Program-made: the position numbers and the translations under genes | From: Aureimonas psammosilenae | GTDB taxonomy: Bacteria; Pseudomonadota; Alphaproteobacteria; Rhizobiales; Rhizobiaceae | NCBI RefSeq assembly: GCF_009176975.1 | Contig: NZ_WEZG01000014.1 | Location: 62,001 to 126,000 of the forward strand | Direction of reading: 5' to 3' | Length of the DNA: 64,000 nucleotides | In this document: positions 33,179 through 41,736 of the stretch, one piece after another | Layout of the letters: every line of letters begins with the position of its first letter | Position numbering within the stretch: the stretch's first letter is position 1 | The notes under the pieces: generated by a model | The model's database searches: none | Told to the model about the DNA's origin: nothing | Seen by the model: only the letters and a program-made list of their open reading frames with translations

Positions 33179-33205
33179 GACTTAGCTGATCGAGCGATCA
33201 AGAAC

Positions 33206-33237
33206 GGGCCTGCCTCCTTCATGGGGGCGGGCCTTTC
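33206..33237 (+). terminator. Intrinsic terminator after the main curlin gene
   Basis: GGCCTGCCTCC (33207-33217) pairs with GGGGGCGGGCC (33223-33233) over 11 positions, including two G-T pairs, around the loop TTCAT. TTTCATT follows. It lies about 30 bases after the curlin stop and ends that transcript before the second curlin gene. Confidence 0.75.
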
Positions 33238-33391
33238 ATTGGCTTGAAAAGGCACGAACTCGTTCCGCCCGGTGGCGGATAGGGAAAATATCTTACGATC
33301 TCCGCCGTATGCAACCGGTTGGTCGACTTGGAAACGGGTCCCGACGTTCTTCCGGTTTCGGCATTCTTTCAATATATTGTTGGTTCGCCCT

Positions 33392-33408
33392 TAGGGTAAT
33401 TTTTGCAA
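33392..33408 (+). promoter_or_regulatory. Shared curli element, copy 2
   Basis: TAGGGTAATTTTTGCAA is the partner of the element at 29284-29300 (15 of 17 identical). It ends only 11 bases before the ATG of the second curlin gene and runs into its ribosome-binding site AAGGAG. A regulator bound here would also block translation start or leader transcription. Confidence 0.5.
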
Positions 33409-33419
33409 GGAGCAGGCTG

Positions 33420-34148
33420 ATGAGAAGCGTCGATCTTGCGGTCTCCTTGTTGGCATTCGGTTCCGTCTGGATCGGAACCGGCGTAGCCACGGCGCAGAAC
33501 AATCTGCTGGTCATCCAGCAAACGGGCTCCAACAACACGTTGAGCGTCGATCAATCCAACGCCAGCAATTCCGCCATCGGCGGGCTCGAACTCGTGGTGC
33601 CAGACACGACGTCCGGAATCCTCGCGATCGACGCGGACGACATCGCGCGGCAAGCGGGCGACGGCAACGTGGCGAGCGTGATCGTCAACGGAGGCGGCGC
33701 CAATGTCGGCCTTCAACAGAACAACGCGAACGGTGGCGCCGGCAACGTCGCGAACATCCGGGCCAACGGCCTTTCGCAATCGGCCATCGGCCAGTTCGGC
33801 GCGGGCAATCGCGGGACGGTGACCGTCACCGGCGATCTCGGCGGTCGCGGCACGCTTCTCCAGAACGGCGACGGCAATACCGGCAGCGTCGATGTCGCGG
33901 GCGAAGGCAGCGGCACCTTGATCCAGAACGGCAGCAACAACACGCGCAGCCTCAACGTCGAAGGCAGCGCCAATGTCAGCGTCGTGCAGAACGGCAGCGG
34001 CCTGTCGGACGCAAGTTCCAACGCGGCGATCGCGAGCGCGGTGGCGTCCGGGGCGACGGGACTGCCGACCGGCGTCCAGGTGATTTCCAACGCCACTTCC
34101 GTGCAGATCACGCAGACCGCGCTGCCCGGCATCGGTTCAGGCCGGTAA
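33420..34148 (+). CDS. csgB: Second curlin-repeat protein (CsgB-like nucleator or minor subunit)
   Basis: This 242-residue exported protein has a signal peptide ending near ATA (MRSVDLAVSLLAFGSVWIGT). It is followed by curlin-like repeats (NNLLVIQQTGSNN, NTLSVDQSNASN, NVGLQQNNANGG, NGDGNTGSVDVAG). The repeats are less regular than in the 365-residue subunit, and the C-terminus (TGLPTGVQVISNATSVQITQ) is distinct. By analogy with CsgB it may nucleate fibres at the cell surface, but repeat number alone cannot assign the role. csgH follows ten bases later. AAGGAG precedes the ATG. Confidence 0.82.
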   Translation: MRSVDLAVSLLAFGSVWIGTGVATAQNNLLVIQQTGSNNTLSVDQSNASNSAIGGLELVVPDTTSGILAIDADDIARQAGDGNVASVIVNGGGANVGLQQNNANGGAGNVANIRANGLSQSAIGQFGAGNRGTVTVTGDLGGRGTLLQNGDGNTGSVDVAGEGSGTLIQNGSNNTRSLNVEGSANVSVVQNGSGLSDASSNAAIASAVASGATGLPTGVQVISNATSVQITQTALPGIGSGR

Positions 34149-34158
34149 TGGTGACGCG

Positions 34159-34545
34159 ATGAAGGTCTTCGCCGGTGCTTTAACCCTTGCCGTCGCGCTC
34201 ATGAGCGCTTCCTCGCCCACGCATGCGGCGGGACCGGCGGCGGCAGTCGCGGTGATCGACGTGGAAGCTGCCCCGAACGGCGTTCGCATCTCGGGCCGGG
34301 CGCTCGCCCTTTCCGCCGGGCGCTTCGAGGCGACCATGCGGGTGGAGAAAAGCGGGCCGGCGGGACGCTCGAGCACCACGCAAGGCGGCTCCGCGACACT
34401 CGACGCGGGCAAATCCTCCAGCGTTGCGACGGTGGGCCTTTCGATGGCGCCGGGCGACAGGCTCGAGGTGGAACTCGTGCTGACGGGCGAGAACGGCGCG
34501 GAAGTGGCGCGCAACACGCTGGTCGTCGGCGACAACCGCATCTAG
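34159..34545 (+). CDS. csgH: Curli assembly chaperone CsgH (CsgC-like)
   Basis: This 128-residue periplasmic protein has a signal peptide ending at THA (MKVFAGALTLAVALMSASSP). A single beta-sandwich domain follows (GRFEATMRVEKSGPAGRSST, then LSMAPGDRLEVELVLTGENG). CsgC and its alphaproteobacterial counterpart CsgH inhibit premature curli amyloid formation in the periplasm. The order curlin-csgH and the length fit well. It is ten bases after the second curlin gene and probably in the same transcript. Confidence 0.85.
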   Translation: MKVFAGALTLAVALMSASSPTHAAGPAAAVAVIDVEAAPNGVRISGRALALSAGRFEATMRVEKSGPAGRSSTTQGGSATLDAGKSSSVATVGLSMAPGDRLEVELVLTGENGAEVARNTLVVGDNRI

Positions 34546-34595
34546 GCGCCGCCGCCGGGGGGCTGGCGGGCGCTATTCTCAAGGGGAAACGAACC

Positions 34596-35336
34596 ATGCG
34601 GATGATGCTTCGCAGCGCGCTCGCTGCTTTCGTCGTCGGATGCCTGGCGATGCCGGCGCTGGCACAGAGTGAAAGCGATTTCGTGCGCGCCTTCTCCGGC
34701 GACTGGCAGACGCTCGACCCCGCCTTTGCCGATGGCGGCGCGTGCCGCGTGACGCTCGGCCGCGACGCCAAGGGGCAGGGTTATTCCCTGTCCTCCGCCC
34801 ATTGCGGCGGCGCGATGAACGATCTGGAATCCTGGCGCATCGTGGAAAACCAGCTCGGGCTGGTGTCACGCACGGGCGACGTGGTGGCACGCCTCGGCGG
34901 CAACCAGAACCGCATCAGCGGCGACACCGCCGACAAGCTGCCCGTGGTGTTCGAGCGCCTCGCGGCCGCCGCACCCGCCGCCGCCCCGGCGGACGCCGCG
35001 CCCGTTCGCACGGCGCAGTCCTGCATCTATATCGGCTACACCGCGACCTGCGCGACCCCGGCCGATCTCGCCTCCCCGAAGGAAACAACGGAAGGCGCGA
35101 ATGCGAGCGCGGGCGTTCTGGTGCGGTTGAACGCGCGCGCCGAGGCTCGGCCCGACGCCGCCATCGTGGCGACCATTCCCGCCGGAACCTGCGTGCAGGT
35201 GGATCGCTGCACCACCGCCTCGGACGGCCTTTGGTGCCGCGCCAAGGTTTCCACCTTCGAAGGCTGGATCAGGCAGCGCGCGGTGCGCGACGGACGCTGG
35301 CCGGTTCTAACCTTCGCCGCCGGCTGCCGCTCATAA
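34596..35336 (+). CDS. Exported protein with AprI/Inh-like inhibitor domain and SH3-like domain
   Basis: This 246-residue protein has a signal peptide ending at ALA (residue 23). The first domain, at about residues 28-125, resembles the AprI/Inh metalloprotease-inhibitor lipocalin-like fold (FSGDWQTLDPAF, CRVTLGRDAKGQGYSLSSAHC, LESWRIVENQLGLV). A Pro/Ala linker follows, then a bacterial SH3-like domain at about 170-240 (LVRLNARAEARPDAAIVATI, then VDRCTTASDGLWCRAKV). Cys pairs suggest disulfides. Its position directly behind csgH suggests protection of surface amyloid or envelope proteins from proteases; that is inference. Confidence 0.72.
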   Translation: MRMMLRSALAAFVVGCLAMPALAQSESDFVRAFSGDWQTLDPAFADGGACRVTLGRDAKGQGYSLSSAHCGGAMNDLESWRIVENQLGLVSRTGDVVARLGGNQNRISGDTADKLPVVFERLAAAAPAAAPADAAPVRTAQSCIYIGYTATCATPADLASPKETTEGANASAGVLVRLNARAEARPDAAIVATIPAGTCVQVDRCTTASDGLWCRAKVSTFEGWIRQRAVRDGRWPVLTFAAGCRS

Positions 35337-35368
35337 GGCACGGCTCGCCGCGACGGGTTCGCGGCCCA

Positions 35369-36379
35369 TCATGGCATCGAGGCCGGCGCGGATGTCGCCG
35401 GCCTTTGCGGCATGGCCCGTCCGTTCGTTCGAAACGCGCGCGCCAGATGCGAGCCGTCGCAAAAGCCCGTGGCGGCGGCGATGGCCGCCACCGTCTGGCG
35501 GCTCGTGCGGAACAGGAGATCGGCCTGATCGAGCCGCAGCGCGACATAGTAGGCGCTCGGCGAGCGGCCGACCGCCTTCTCGAAATGGCGCTCCAGGCTG
35601 CGCCGCGACAGACCGAGCCGGCGGGCAAGTTCCTCCACCGAAAGCGGCGTTTCCACGTTCTGCCGCATGTGGAGAATGGCCTTGCGCACCGCGTCGTCGC
35701 TGGACGAGACATCGATCGGGGTGGCGGGTTGCGGCTTCTCGCCCCTGAGCGCCTCGTCGATGATCATGATCTGAAGGCTCTTGCGCGCCGGCCCGATCCC
35801 GACATGCTTTTCCACGAGCCAGGCCGCCAGATGCGCCGAGCTTGCGCCGCCCGAACAGGTGAGGCGGTCGCGGTCCACCATGAAGATCTGGTCGGCAACC
35901 GGGCGTAAGCCATCGAACTGCTCCAGGAAATCGGCATGGTGGAACCAGCTTACGCAGCAGCGATAACCGTCCATCAGCCCGGCGCGGTGCAGGATGAAGG
36001 CCCCGGTGCAAACGCCCGCCAAAGGCACGTGCTCGCGCGCCGCCCGCTGCAGATAAGCGAGCGTCGCCGGGGCGAGGTTCGGGATTTCCTGCATCAAGCC
36101 GCCGACCACCACGATGTAGTCGAAGCTCTTCGGGTCGCCGAGCCGCGCCGTCGGCTGCACCACCACGCCGCAGCTCGACGCGATCGGCTCCATCGTGTCC
36201 GACAGGATCGACCATTCGCACAGGATGGGGCGCGAGCGGTCGCCTTCGTCGGCGGCGAGCCGCAGAACGTCCACGAAATTGGCGAAGGCGCAGAGCGTGA
36301 AGCGCCGCGCCAGGATGAAGCCGACGCGAAGCCGCGCCTGCGAGGGCGCGCGGGGCCTGGGCATGGCGGGAGAGGGCAT
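35369..36379 (-). CDS. GlxA-family AraC-type regulator, probable control of the sarcosine genes
   Basis: This 336-residue regulator has an N-terminal DJ-1/PfpI-like domain at about residues 15-185 (VGFILARRFTLCAFANFVDV, then LAGVCTGAFILHRAGLMDGY). A C-terminal AraC double HTH follows at about 225-325 (SVEELARRLGLSRRSLERHF, then AAIAAATGFCDGSHLARAFR). GbdR and related regulators of glycine betaine and sarcosine catabolism have this architecture. It is divergent from soxB with a 109-bp gap, so activation of the sox genes by dimethylglycine, betaine or sarcosine is likely. Genome evidence alone cannot fix the inducer. Confidence 0.88.
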   Translation of the reverse strand: MPSPAMPRPRAPSQARLRVGFILARRFTLCAFANFVDVLRLAADEGDRSRPILCEWSILSDTMEPIASSCGVVVQPTARLGDPKSFDYIVVVGGLMQEIPNLAPATLAYLQRAAREHVPLAGVCTGAFILHRAGLMDGYRCCVSWFHHADFLEQFDGLRPVADQIFMVDRDRLTCSGGASSAHLAAWLVEKHVGIGPARKSLQIMIIDEALRGEKPQPATPIDVSSSDDAVRKAILHMRQNVETPLSVEELARRLGLSRRSLERHFEKAVGRSPSAYYVALRLDQADLLFRTSRQTVAAIAAATGFCDGSHLARAFRTNGRAMPQRPATSAPASMP

Positions 36380-36488
36380 CGGACACTTCTTCCGGGTGGC
36401 GCAAATATCCCGTTAGTCTGACGCATCCGTTCTGCGACGCAAGACGGGCAGGCGATAATTTGCCGGTCATTGCCGATGGAAGCGCGCC

Positions 36489-37742
36489 ATGACCCACTTC
36501 TCGCTGCCCGTCCTGATCGCCAAGGCGCTGAAGGGAAACAAGACCTGGGAGCCGCAATGGCCCGATGCCGAGCCGAAGGCCGAATATGACGTGATCATCG
36601 TCGGGGCCGGCGGGCACGGCCTCGGCGCGGCCTATTATCTGGCCAAGGAGCACGGCATCACCAATGTCGCCGTGATCGACAAGGGCTGGCTCGGCGGCGG
36701 CAATACCGGCCGCAACACCACGATCATCCGCTCGAACTATCTCTACGACGAGTCGGCGCATCTCTACGAGCACGCCATGAAGCTCTGGGAAGGCCTGTCC
36801 CAGGAGCTGAACTACAACGTGATGTTCTCGCAGCGCGGCGTGATGATGCTGGCGCATACGGTGCATGACGAGCAGGTCTTCAAGCGCCACATCCATTCCA
36901 ACCGCCTGAACGGCATCGACAACGAATGGCTGACGGCGGCGGAAGCCAAGGAATATTGCCCGCCGCTGAACATCGCGGCCAATGCCCGTTATCCGGTGGT
37001 GGGCGCGGCCCTGCAGCGCCGGGGCGGCGTCGCCCGGCACGACGCGGTGGCCTGGGGCTATGCCAGGGGCGCGGCGGCGCGCGGCGTCGACATCATCCAG
37101 AACTGCCCGGTTCTCGGCATCCGGCGAGACGCGACCGGCCGCGTGACGGGCGTCGAAACGGCCAAGGGCTTCATCAAGGCCAAGAAGGTCGCGGTCTCGG
37201 CCGCCGGCAACACCTCCGTGGTGATGGGCTCGGCCGATGTGCGCCTGCCCTTGGAAAGCTATCCGCTCCAGGCGCTGGTGTCGGAGCCGGTGAAGCCGAT
37301 CTTCCCCTGCGTCGTGATGTCGAACACGGTTCACGCCTATCTTTCGCAGTCCGACAAGGGCGAGCTGGTGATCGGTTCTGGCACCGACCAGTACGTGTCC
37401 TATTCGCAGCGCGGCGGGCTGCCGCTGATCGAGCACACGCTGGCCTCCATCTGCGAAGTGTTCCCGATGTTCACCCGCATGCGGATGCTGCGCAAATGGG
37501 GCGGCATCGTCGATGTCACGCCGGACCGCTCGCCGATCATCGGCAAGACGCCGGTGCCGGGGCTCTACGTCAATTGCGGCTGGGGCACCGGCGGCTTCAA
37601 GGCGACGCCGGGTTCGGGCCACGTCTTCGCGCATACCATCGCGCGCGACGAGCCGCACCCGATCAACGCGCCTTTCACCCTCGATCGTTTCAGGACCGGC
37701 CGTCTCATCGACGAAGCCGCCGCCGCCGCCGTCGCGCACTGA
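36489..37742 (+). CDS. soxB: Sarcosine oxidase subunit beta SoxB
   Basis: This is the beta subunit of the heterotetrameric sarcosine oxidase, which binds FAD and covalent FMN and demethylates sarcosine to glycine. The length is 417 residues. The FAD Rossmann motif is [13 protein letters not shown] (about residues 36-48). His184 in ARHDAVAW is at the likely site of covalent FMN attachment by analogy with characterised beta subunits. The C-terminus carries [19 protein letters not shown] and [16 protein letters not shown]. It is followed by soxD after 13 bases. Confidence 0.96.
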   Translation: MTHFSLPVLIAKALKGNKTWEPQWPDAEPKAEYDVIIVGAGGHGLGAAYYLAKEHGITNVAVIDKGWLGGGNTGRNTTIIRSNYLYDESAHLYEHAMKLWEGLSQELNYNVMFSQRGVMMLAHTVHDEQVFKRHIHSNRLNGIDNEWLTAAEAKEYCPPLNIAANARYPVVGAALQRRGGVARHDAVAWGYARGAAARGVDIIQNCPVLGIRRDATGRVTGVETAKGFIKAKKVAVSAAGNTSVVMGSADVRLPLESYPLQALVSEPVKPIFPCVVMSNTVHAYLSQSDKGELVIGSGTDQYVSYSQRGGLPLIEHTLASICEVFPMFTRMRMLRKWGGIVDVTPDRSPIIGKTPVPGLYVNCGWGTGGFKATPGSGHVFAHTIARDEPHPINAPFTLDRFRTGRLIDEAAAAAVAH

Positions 37743-37755
37743 AGGAGCGGACCCG

Positions 37756-38058
37756 ATGCTGCTGATCACCTGCCCTTATTGCCAGGCCGCGCGCCCCGAG
37801 GTCGAATTCGCCTATGCCGGCGAAGCGCATATCGCGCGGCCCCTCGACCCCTCATCCTTGAGCGACGACGACTGGCGCGACCATCTTTACGTGCGCTCCA
37901 ATCCGCGCGGGCGTCATCATGAGCGCTGGCGCCACATCCATGGGTGCGGGCGCTTCTTCAACGCGATCCGCGACACCGTGACGGACAAGTTCGAGACCAC
38001 CTACAAGGCCGGCGAACCGCGCCCGGTCGTGGCCGCCAGCGAAGGAGCGGGCGCATGA
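37756..38058 (+). CDS. soxD: Sarcosine oxidase subunit delta SoxD
   Basis: This small zinc-binding subunit has 100 residues. The zinc ligands are likely Cys6 and Cys9 (TCPYCQ) plus His and Cys in the HIHGCGRFFNA segment. The motif DDWRDHLYVRSNPRGRHHER is diagnostic for the delta subunit. GGAGCGG precedes the ATG at 37756, and the stop overlaps the soxA start (ATGA). Confidence 0.95.
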   Translation: MLLITCPYCQAARPEVEFAYAGEAHIARPLDPSSLSDDDWRDHLYVRSNPRGRHHERWRHIHGCGRFFNAIRDTVTDKFETTYKAGEPRPVVAASEGAGA

Positions 38059-41000
38059 GCCAATATCGCGTGACCGACGCCCCGGCCGGGGCGGTTTCCA
38101 CGGCGCATCCCGCCAGCGCCTCGGTGGGCCGCACCGGCGCGATGCGCGTGTCCGGCAAAGGCCGCGCGTCCGGCGCGAAGCCCGTGCGCTTTTCCTTCGA
38201 CGGCCAGAGCCTGGAAGGGCGCGAAGGCGACACGCTCGCCGCCGCGCTTCTGGCGAACGGCGTCCATCTCGTCGGCCGGTCCTTCAAGTATCACCGCCCA
38301 CGCGGCATCCTGTCGGCGGGCTGCGAAGAACCGAACGCGCTGATCGGCACGGACCGGGGCGCGGGGCGCTTCGAGCCGAACACGCGCGCCACCGTCGCCG
38401 AGATCTTCGAAGGCTTCAAGGGCAATAGCCAGAACCGCTGGCCGTCCCTGCGAACCGATGTCGGCGCGGTGAACGACAGCCTCTACATGCTGTTCTCGGC
38501 GGGCTTCTACTACAAGACCTTCATGTGGCCGAAGAGCTTCTGGAACAAGGTCTACGAGCCGGTGATCCGGGGCGCGGCGGGCCTCGGCGTTTCGCCGTCC
38601 GAGACCGATCCCGACAACTATGCTTCGCGCTTCGCCCATTGCGACGTGCTTGTCGTCGGCGCGGGCGCGGCCGGTTTGTCGGCGGCTCTCGCGGCGGCCA
38701 GAAGCGGAGCGAAGGTCATGCTCGTCGACGAGCAGGCCGAAGCCGGCGGCTGGCTCCTGTCGGAGCCCGATGTCGCCATCGACGGCCGCCCGGCCTGGAC
38801 GTGGCTGACCGAGACGCTGCAAGCGCTCGCGGACATGCCGAACGTCACGGTGCTCACCCGCACCACGGCGATCGGCTTCTATCACCAGAACTTCCTCGGC
38901 CTTTGCCAGCGCCTCACCGACCACCGCGCCGACGTGCCGGCGGGAGCCACGCGCGAGCGCATGTGGAAGGTGCGCGCGGCCCGCGTGATCCTCGCGCAGG
39001 GCGCCATCGAGAAGCCGCTGGTTTTTGCCGGCAACGACCGTCCGGGCGTGATGCTGGCGGGCGCGGCGCGCTCCTATCTCAACCGCTACGGCGTGAAGGT
39101 GGGCACGCGCGCCGCCGTCGTCACCTCGCATGACAGCGCCTGGGCCGCCGCCTTCGATCTGGCGCGGTCGGGCACGATCGTTCCGATCCTCGTGGACACG
39201 CGCCGCAAGGTCGCCGAGCACCTCCTGATGGAAGCGCGGTCCTTGGGCATCGAGACGCTCATTGGCGGCACGGTGACGGACACCAAGGGGCGGCTTCGCG
39301 TTTCCAAGGTGCGGGTCAATCCGGTGGACGGCTCAGGGCGCGTCGGCGCGGGGCGCTGGGTCGATTGCGACGCGCTGTTGATGTCGGGCGGCTGGACGCC
39401 GAGCCTTCATCTCTTCTCCCATACGGGCGGCAAGCTCGACTGGAACGCCGAGATGCAGACCTTCCTGCCGGGTCGCTCGACGAAGGACTGCGCTTGCGTC
39501 GGCGCGGGGGCCGGTCATTTCGGCCTCGCCGCAGCCTTCGCCGATGGCGCGGAGGCCGGCGCGGCTGCGGCCGAGACTGTCGGGCGCTCCGCTTCCGTTC
39601 CCGCCTTCTCCGTCGAGAAGGAAGGGCCGATGGAGGGCGAAACCTGCCTGGACCTGCCGACCGACCGCAACTCCTCCTTCGCCAAGGCCTTCGTCGACTT
39701 CCAGAACGACGTTCTGGCGAAAGACATCCGTCTCGCGGTGCGCGAGGGTTTCCGTTCGGTGGAGCACATCAAGCGCTACACCACCAACGGCATGGCGACC
39801 GACCAGGGCAAGACCTCCAACATCAACGGCTTGCAGATCGCCTCGAACGCGCTTGGGCGTCCGGCCCCGCAGGTCGGCCTCACCACCTTCCGCCCGCCCT
39901 ATACGCCGACGACCTTCGGGGCGTTTGCGGGCTATAATCGCGGCGAACTCTTCGAGGTGACGCGCAAGACGCCGATCGACACGCTGGCCGAGACCGCCGG
40001 CGCGGTGTTCGAGCCGGTCTCGCTTTGGCGCCGGGCGCGCTACTTCCCGAAGGCGGGCGAGGATATGCACGCCGCCGTCAACCGCGAATGCAAGGCGACG
40101 CGGGCAAGCGTCGGCATGTTCGACGCCTCGACGCTCGGCAAGATCGAGATCGTCGGCCCGGACGCGGCGACCTTCATGAACCGCATGTATACCAATGCCT
40201 GGACGAAGCTGGAGCCCGGCCGCTGCCGCTACGGCGTGCTGCTCGGCGAGGACGGCTTCATCCGCGACGACGGCGTGATCGGGCGTTTGGCGAGCGATCG
40301 CTTCCACGTCACCACGACGACGGGCGGCGCGGCGCGGGTTCTCAACATGATGGAGGACTATCTCCAGACCGAATGGCCGGATCTCGACGTGTGGCTGACC
40401 TCCACCACCGAGCAATGGTCGGTGGTCGCCCTGAACGGCCCGAACGCGCGGAAAGTCCTGGAGCCCCTGGTCGAGGGCATCGACATCTCGGCCGAAGCCT
40501 TCCCGCACATGGCGGTCGGGGAAGGGCGCATCTGCGGCGTGCCGATGCGGCTTTTCCGCGTGAGCTTCACCGGCGAACTCGGCTTCGAGGTCAACGTGCC
40601 GGCGCGCTACGGCCGGGCCTTGTGGGAAGCGATCCGGGAAGCCGGGGCACAATACGGCATAGTGCCCTACGGCACGGAAACCATGCACGTCCTTCGCGCC
40701 GAGAAGGGCTATATCATCGTCGGCCAGGACACGGACGGCACCTTGACGCCGGACGACGCGGGCCTCGGCTGGGCGGTCGGCAAGCTGAAGCCGGACTTCG
40801 TCGGCAAGCGCTCGTTGCAGCGTGTCGATATGTTGAAGCCCAACCGCAAGCATCTTGTGGGTCTCCTGACGGCCGACCCGAAGGTGGTGCTGGAAGAAGG
40901 CGCGCAGATCACGGCGGAAGCGGACGGTCCGCTGCCGCGCCGCATGATCGGCCACGTCACATCCTCCTACTGGTCGGAAACGCTCGGCCGCTCCATCGCC

Positions 41001-41132
41001 ATGGCGGTGATCGAAGGGGGCAAGACGAAGCAGGGCGAGACGATCTACGTGCCCATGACGGACGCCACCCACGCGGCGGTGATCGGCGGCTGCATCTTCT
41101 ACGACCCGGAAAACAAGCGGCTGGCCGCGTAA
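38055..41132 (+). CDS. soxA: Sarcosine oxidase subunit alpha SoxA
   Basis: SoxA is the large subunit that binds NAD and tetrahydrofolate and delivers the methyl group as 5,10-methylene-THF. The length is 1025 residues. It contains an N-terminal Fer2_4-like domain (RFSFDGQSLEGREGDTLAAA), an FAD/NAD-type Rossmann fold (CDVLVVGAGAAGLSAALAAA) at about residue 195, and a C-terminal aminomethyltransferase (GcvT-like) domain (ASVGMFDASTLGKIEIVGPD, then FTGELGFEVNVPARYG). The fold order and length match family members. ATG at 38055 overlaps the soxD stop. Confidence 0.96.
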   Translation: MSQYRVTDAPAGAVSTAHPASASVGRTGAMRVSGKGRASGAKPVRFSFDGQSLEGREGDTLAAALLANGVHLVGRSFKYHRPRGILSAGCEEPNALIGTDRGAGRFEPNTRATVAEIFEGFKGNSQNRWPSLRTDVGAVNDSLYMLFSAGFYYKTFMWPKSFWNKVYEPVIRGAAGLGVSPSETDPDNYASRFAHCDVLVVGAGAAGLSAALAAARSGAKVMLVDEQAEAGGWLLSEPDVAIDGRPAWTWLTETLQALADMPNVTVLTRTTAIGFYHQNFLGLCQRLTDHRADVPAGATRERMWKVRAARVILAQGAIEKPLVFAGNDRPGVMLAGAARSYLNRYGVKVGTRAAVVTSHDSAWAAAFDLARSGTIVPILVDTRRKVAEHLLMEARSLGIETLIGGTVTDTKGRLRVSKVRVNPVDGSGRVGAGRWVDCDALLMSGGWTPSLHLFSHTGGKLDWNAEMQTFLPGRSTKDCACVGAGAGHFGLAAAFADGAEAGAAAAETVGRSASVPAFSVEKEGPMEGETCLDLPTDRNSSFAKAFVDFQNDVLAKDIRLAVREGFRSVEHIKRYTTNGMATDQGKTSNINGLQIASNALGRPAPQVGLTTFRPPYTPTTFGAFAGYNRGELFEVTRKTPIDTLAETAGAVFEPVSLWRRARYFPKAGEDMHAAVNRECKATRASVGMFDASTLGKIEIVGPDAATFMNRMYTNAWTKLEPGRCRYGVLLGEDGFIRDDGVIGRLASDRFHVTTTTGGAARVLNMMEDYLQTEWPDLDVWLTSTTEQWSVVALNGPNARKVLEPLVEGIDISAEAFPHMAVGEGRICGVPMRLFRVSFTGELGFEVNVPARYGRALWEAIREAGAQYGIVPYGTETMHVLRAEKGYIIVGQDTDGTLTPDDAGLGWAVGKLKPDFVGKRSLQRVDMLKPNRKHLVGLLTADPKVVLEEGAQITAEADGPLPRRMIGHVTSSYWSETLGRSIAMAVIEGGKTKQGETIYVPMTDATHAAVIGGCIFYDPENKRLAA

Positions 41133-41153
41133 GACGAAAGGGAGGCGACACCC

Positions 41154-41708
41154 ATGTTGCAGGAATGGAAGACGCTTTCCGGCACGCGGCTGCCGAGCGT
41201 CGCGGATCGGTTCGCGGTCTCGCTCGCGCCCGATCAGGCCCGCTTCTCCTTGCGCGTCCGGGCGGCAAGCCGGGCGGCGGCGGGCGAGGTCTTCGGGGTC
41301 GCGCTGCCCGAAACCATCGGCGGCGTCCACTCCGCGGACGGGCGCACCGCGATCTGCCTCGGCCCGGACGAATGGTATCTTCTCGCCCCCGCCAATGAGG
41401 TGGACGCGATCTGCAAACGCTTCGCCGTCGGCCTCAGCGGTCCGCACAGCCTGGTGGATGTCAGCCATCGCGAGATCGGTATCGACGTGAGGGGCTCGGA
41501 CGCGACGCTGGCGCTGTCCTCCTTCTGCGTGCTCGATCTCGACGCCATGCCGGAGGGATCGGCGACGCGCACGATCCTCGACAAGGCGCAAGCGGTTCTC
41601 GTCAAGCACTCGGCCCACCACTACCGGATCGAGGTCTGGCAGTCTTTCGCATCGCATGTCTGGGGCCTTCTGGCGGCGGTCGGCCGCGAGATCGCTACCG
41701 AACACTGA
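41154..41708 (+). CDS. soxG: Sarcosine oxidase subunit gamma SoxG
   Basis: This is the gamma subunit, 184 residues. It resembles the GcvT/YgfZ-type folate-binding fold: [11 protein letters not shown], then [19 protein letters not shown] and [20 protein letters not shown]. It starts 21 bases after soxA with GGGAGG before the ATG. Order and lengths give the complete soxBDAG set, so the enzyme is expected to be functional. Confidence 0.93.
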   Translation: MLQEWKTLSGTRLPSVADRFAVSLAPDQARFSLRVRAASRAAAGEVFGVALPETIGGVHSADGRTAICLGPDEWYLLAPANEVDAICKRFAVGLSGPHSLVDVSHREIGIDVRGSDATLALSSFCVLDLDAMPEGSATRTILDKAQAVLVKHSAHHYRIEVWQSFASHVWGLLAAVGREIATEH

Positions 41709-41736
41709 TCCATCATTTCGCGCTCCGGGGGACCCC

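Noticed and set aside
36380-36488. Repeated TGACGCA/TGCGACGC-like words between the GlxA-type regulator and soxB
   Set aside because: They may be regulator sites, but the repeats are short and imperfect and could arise by chance, so no feature was called.
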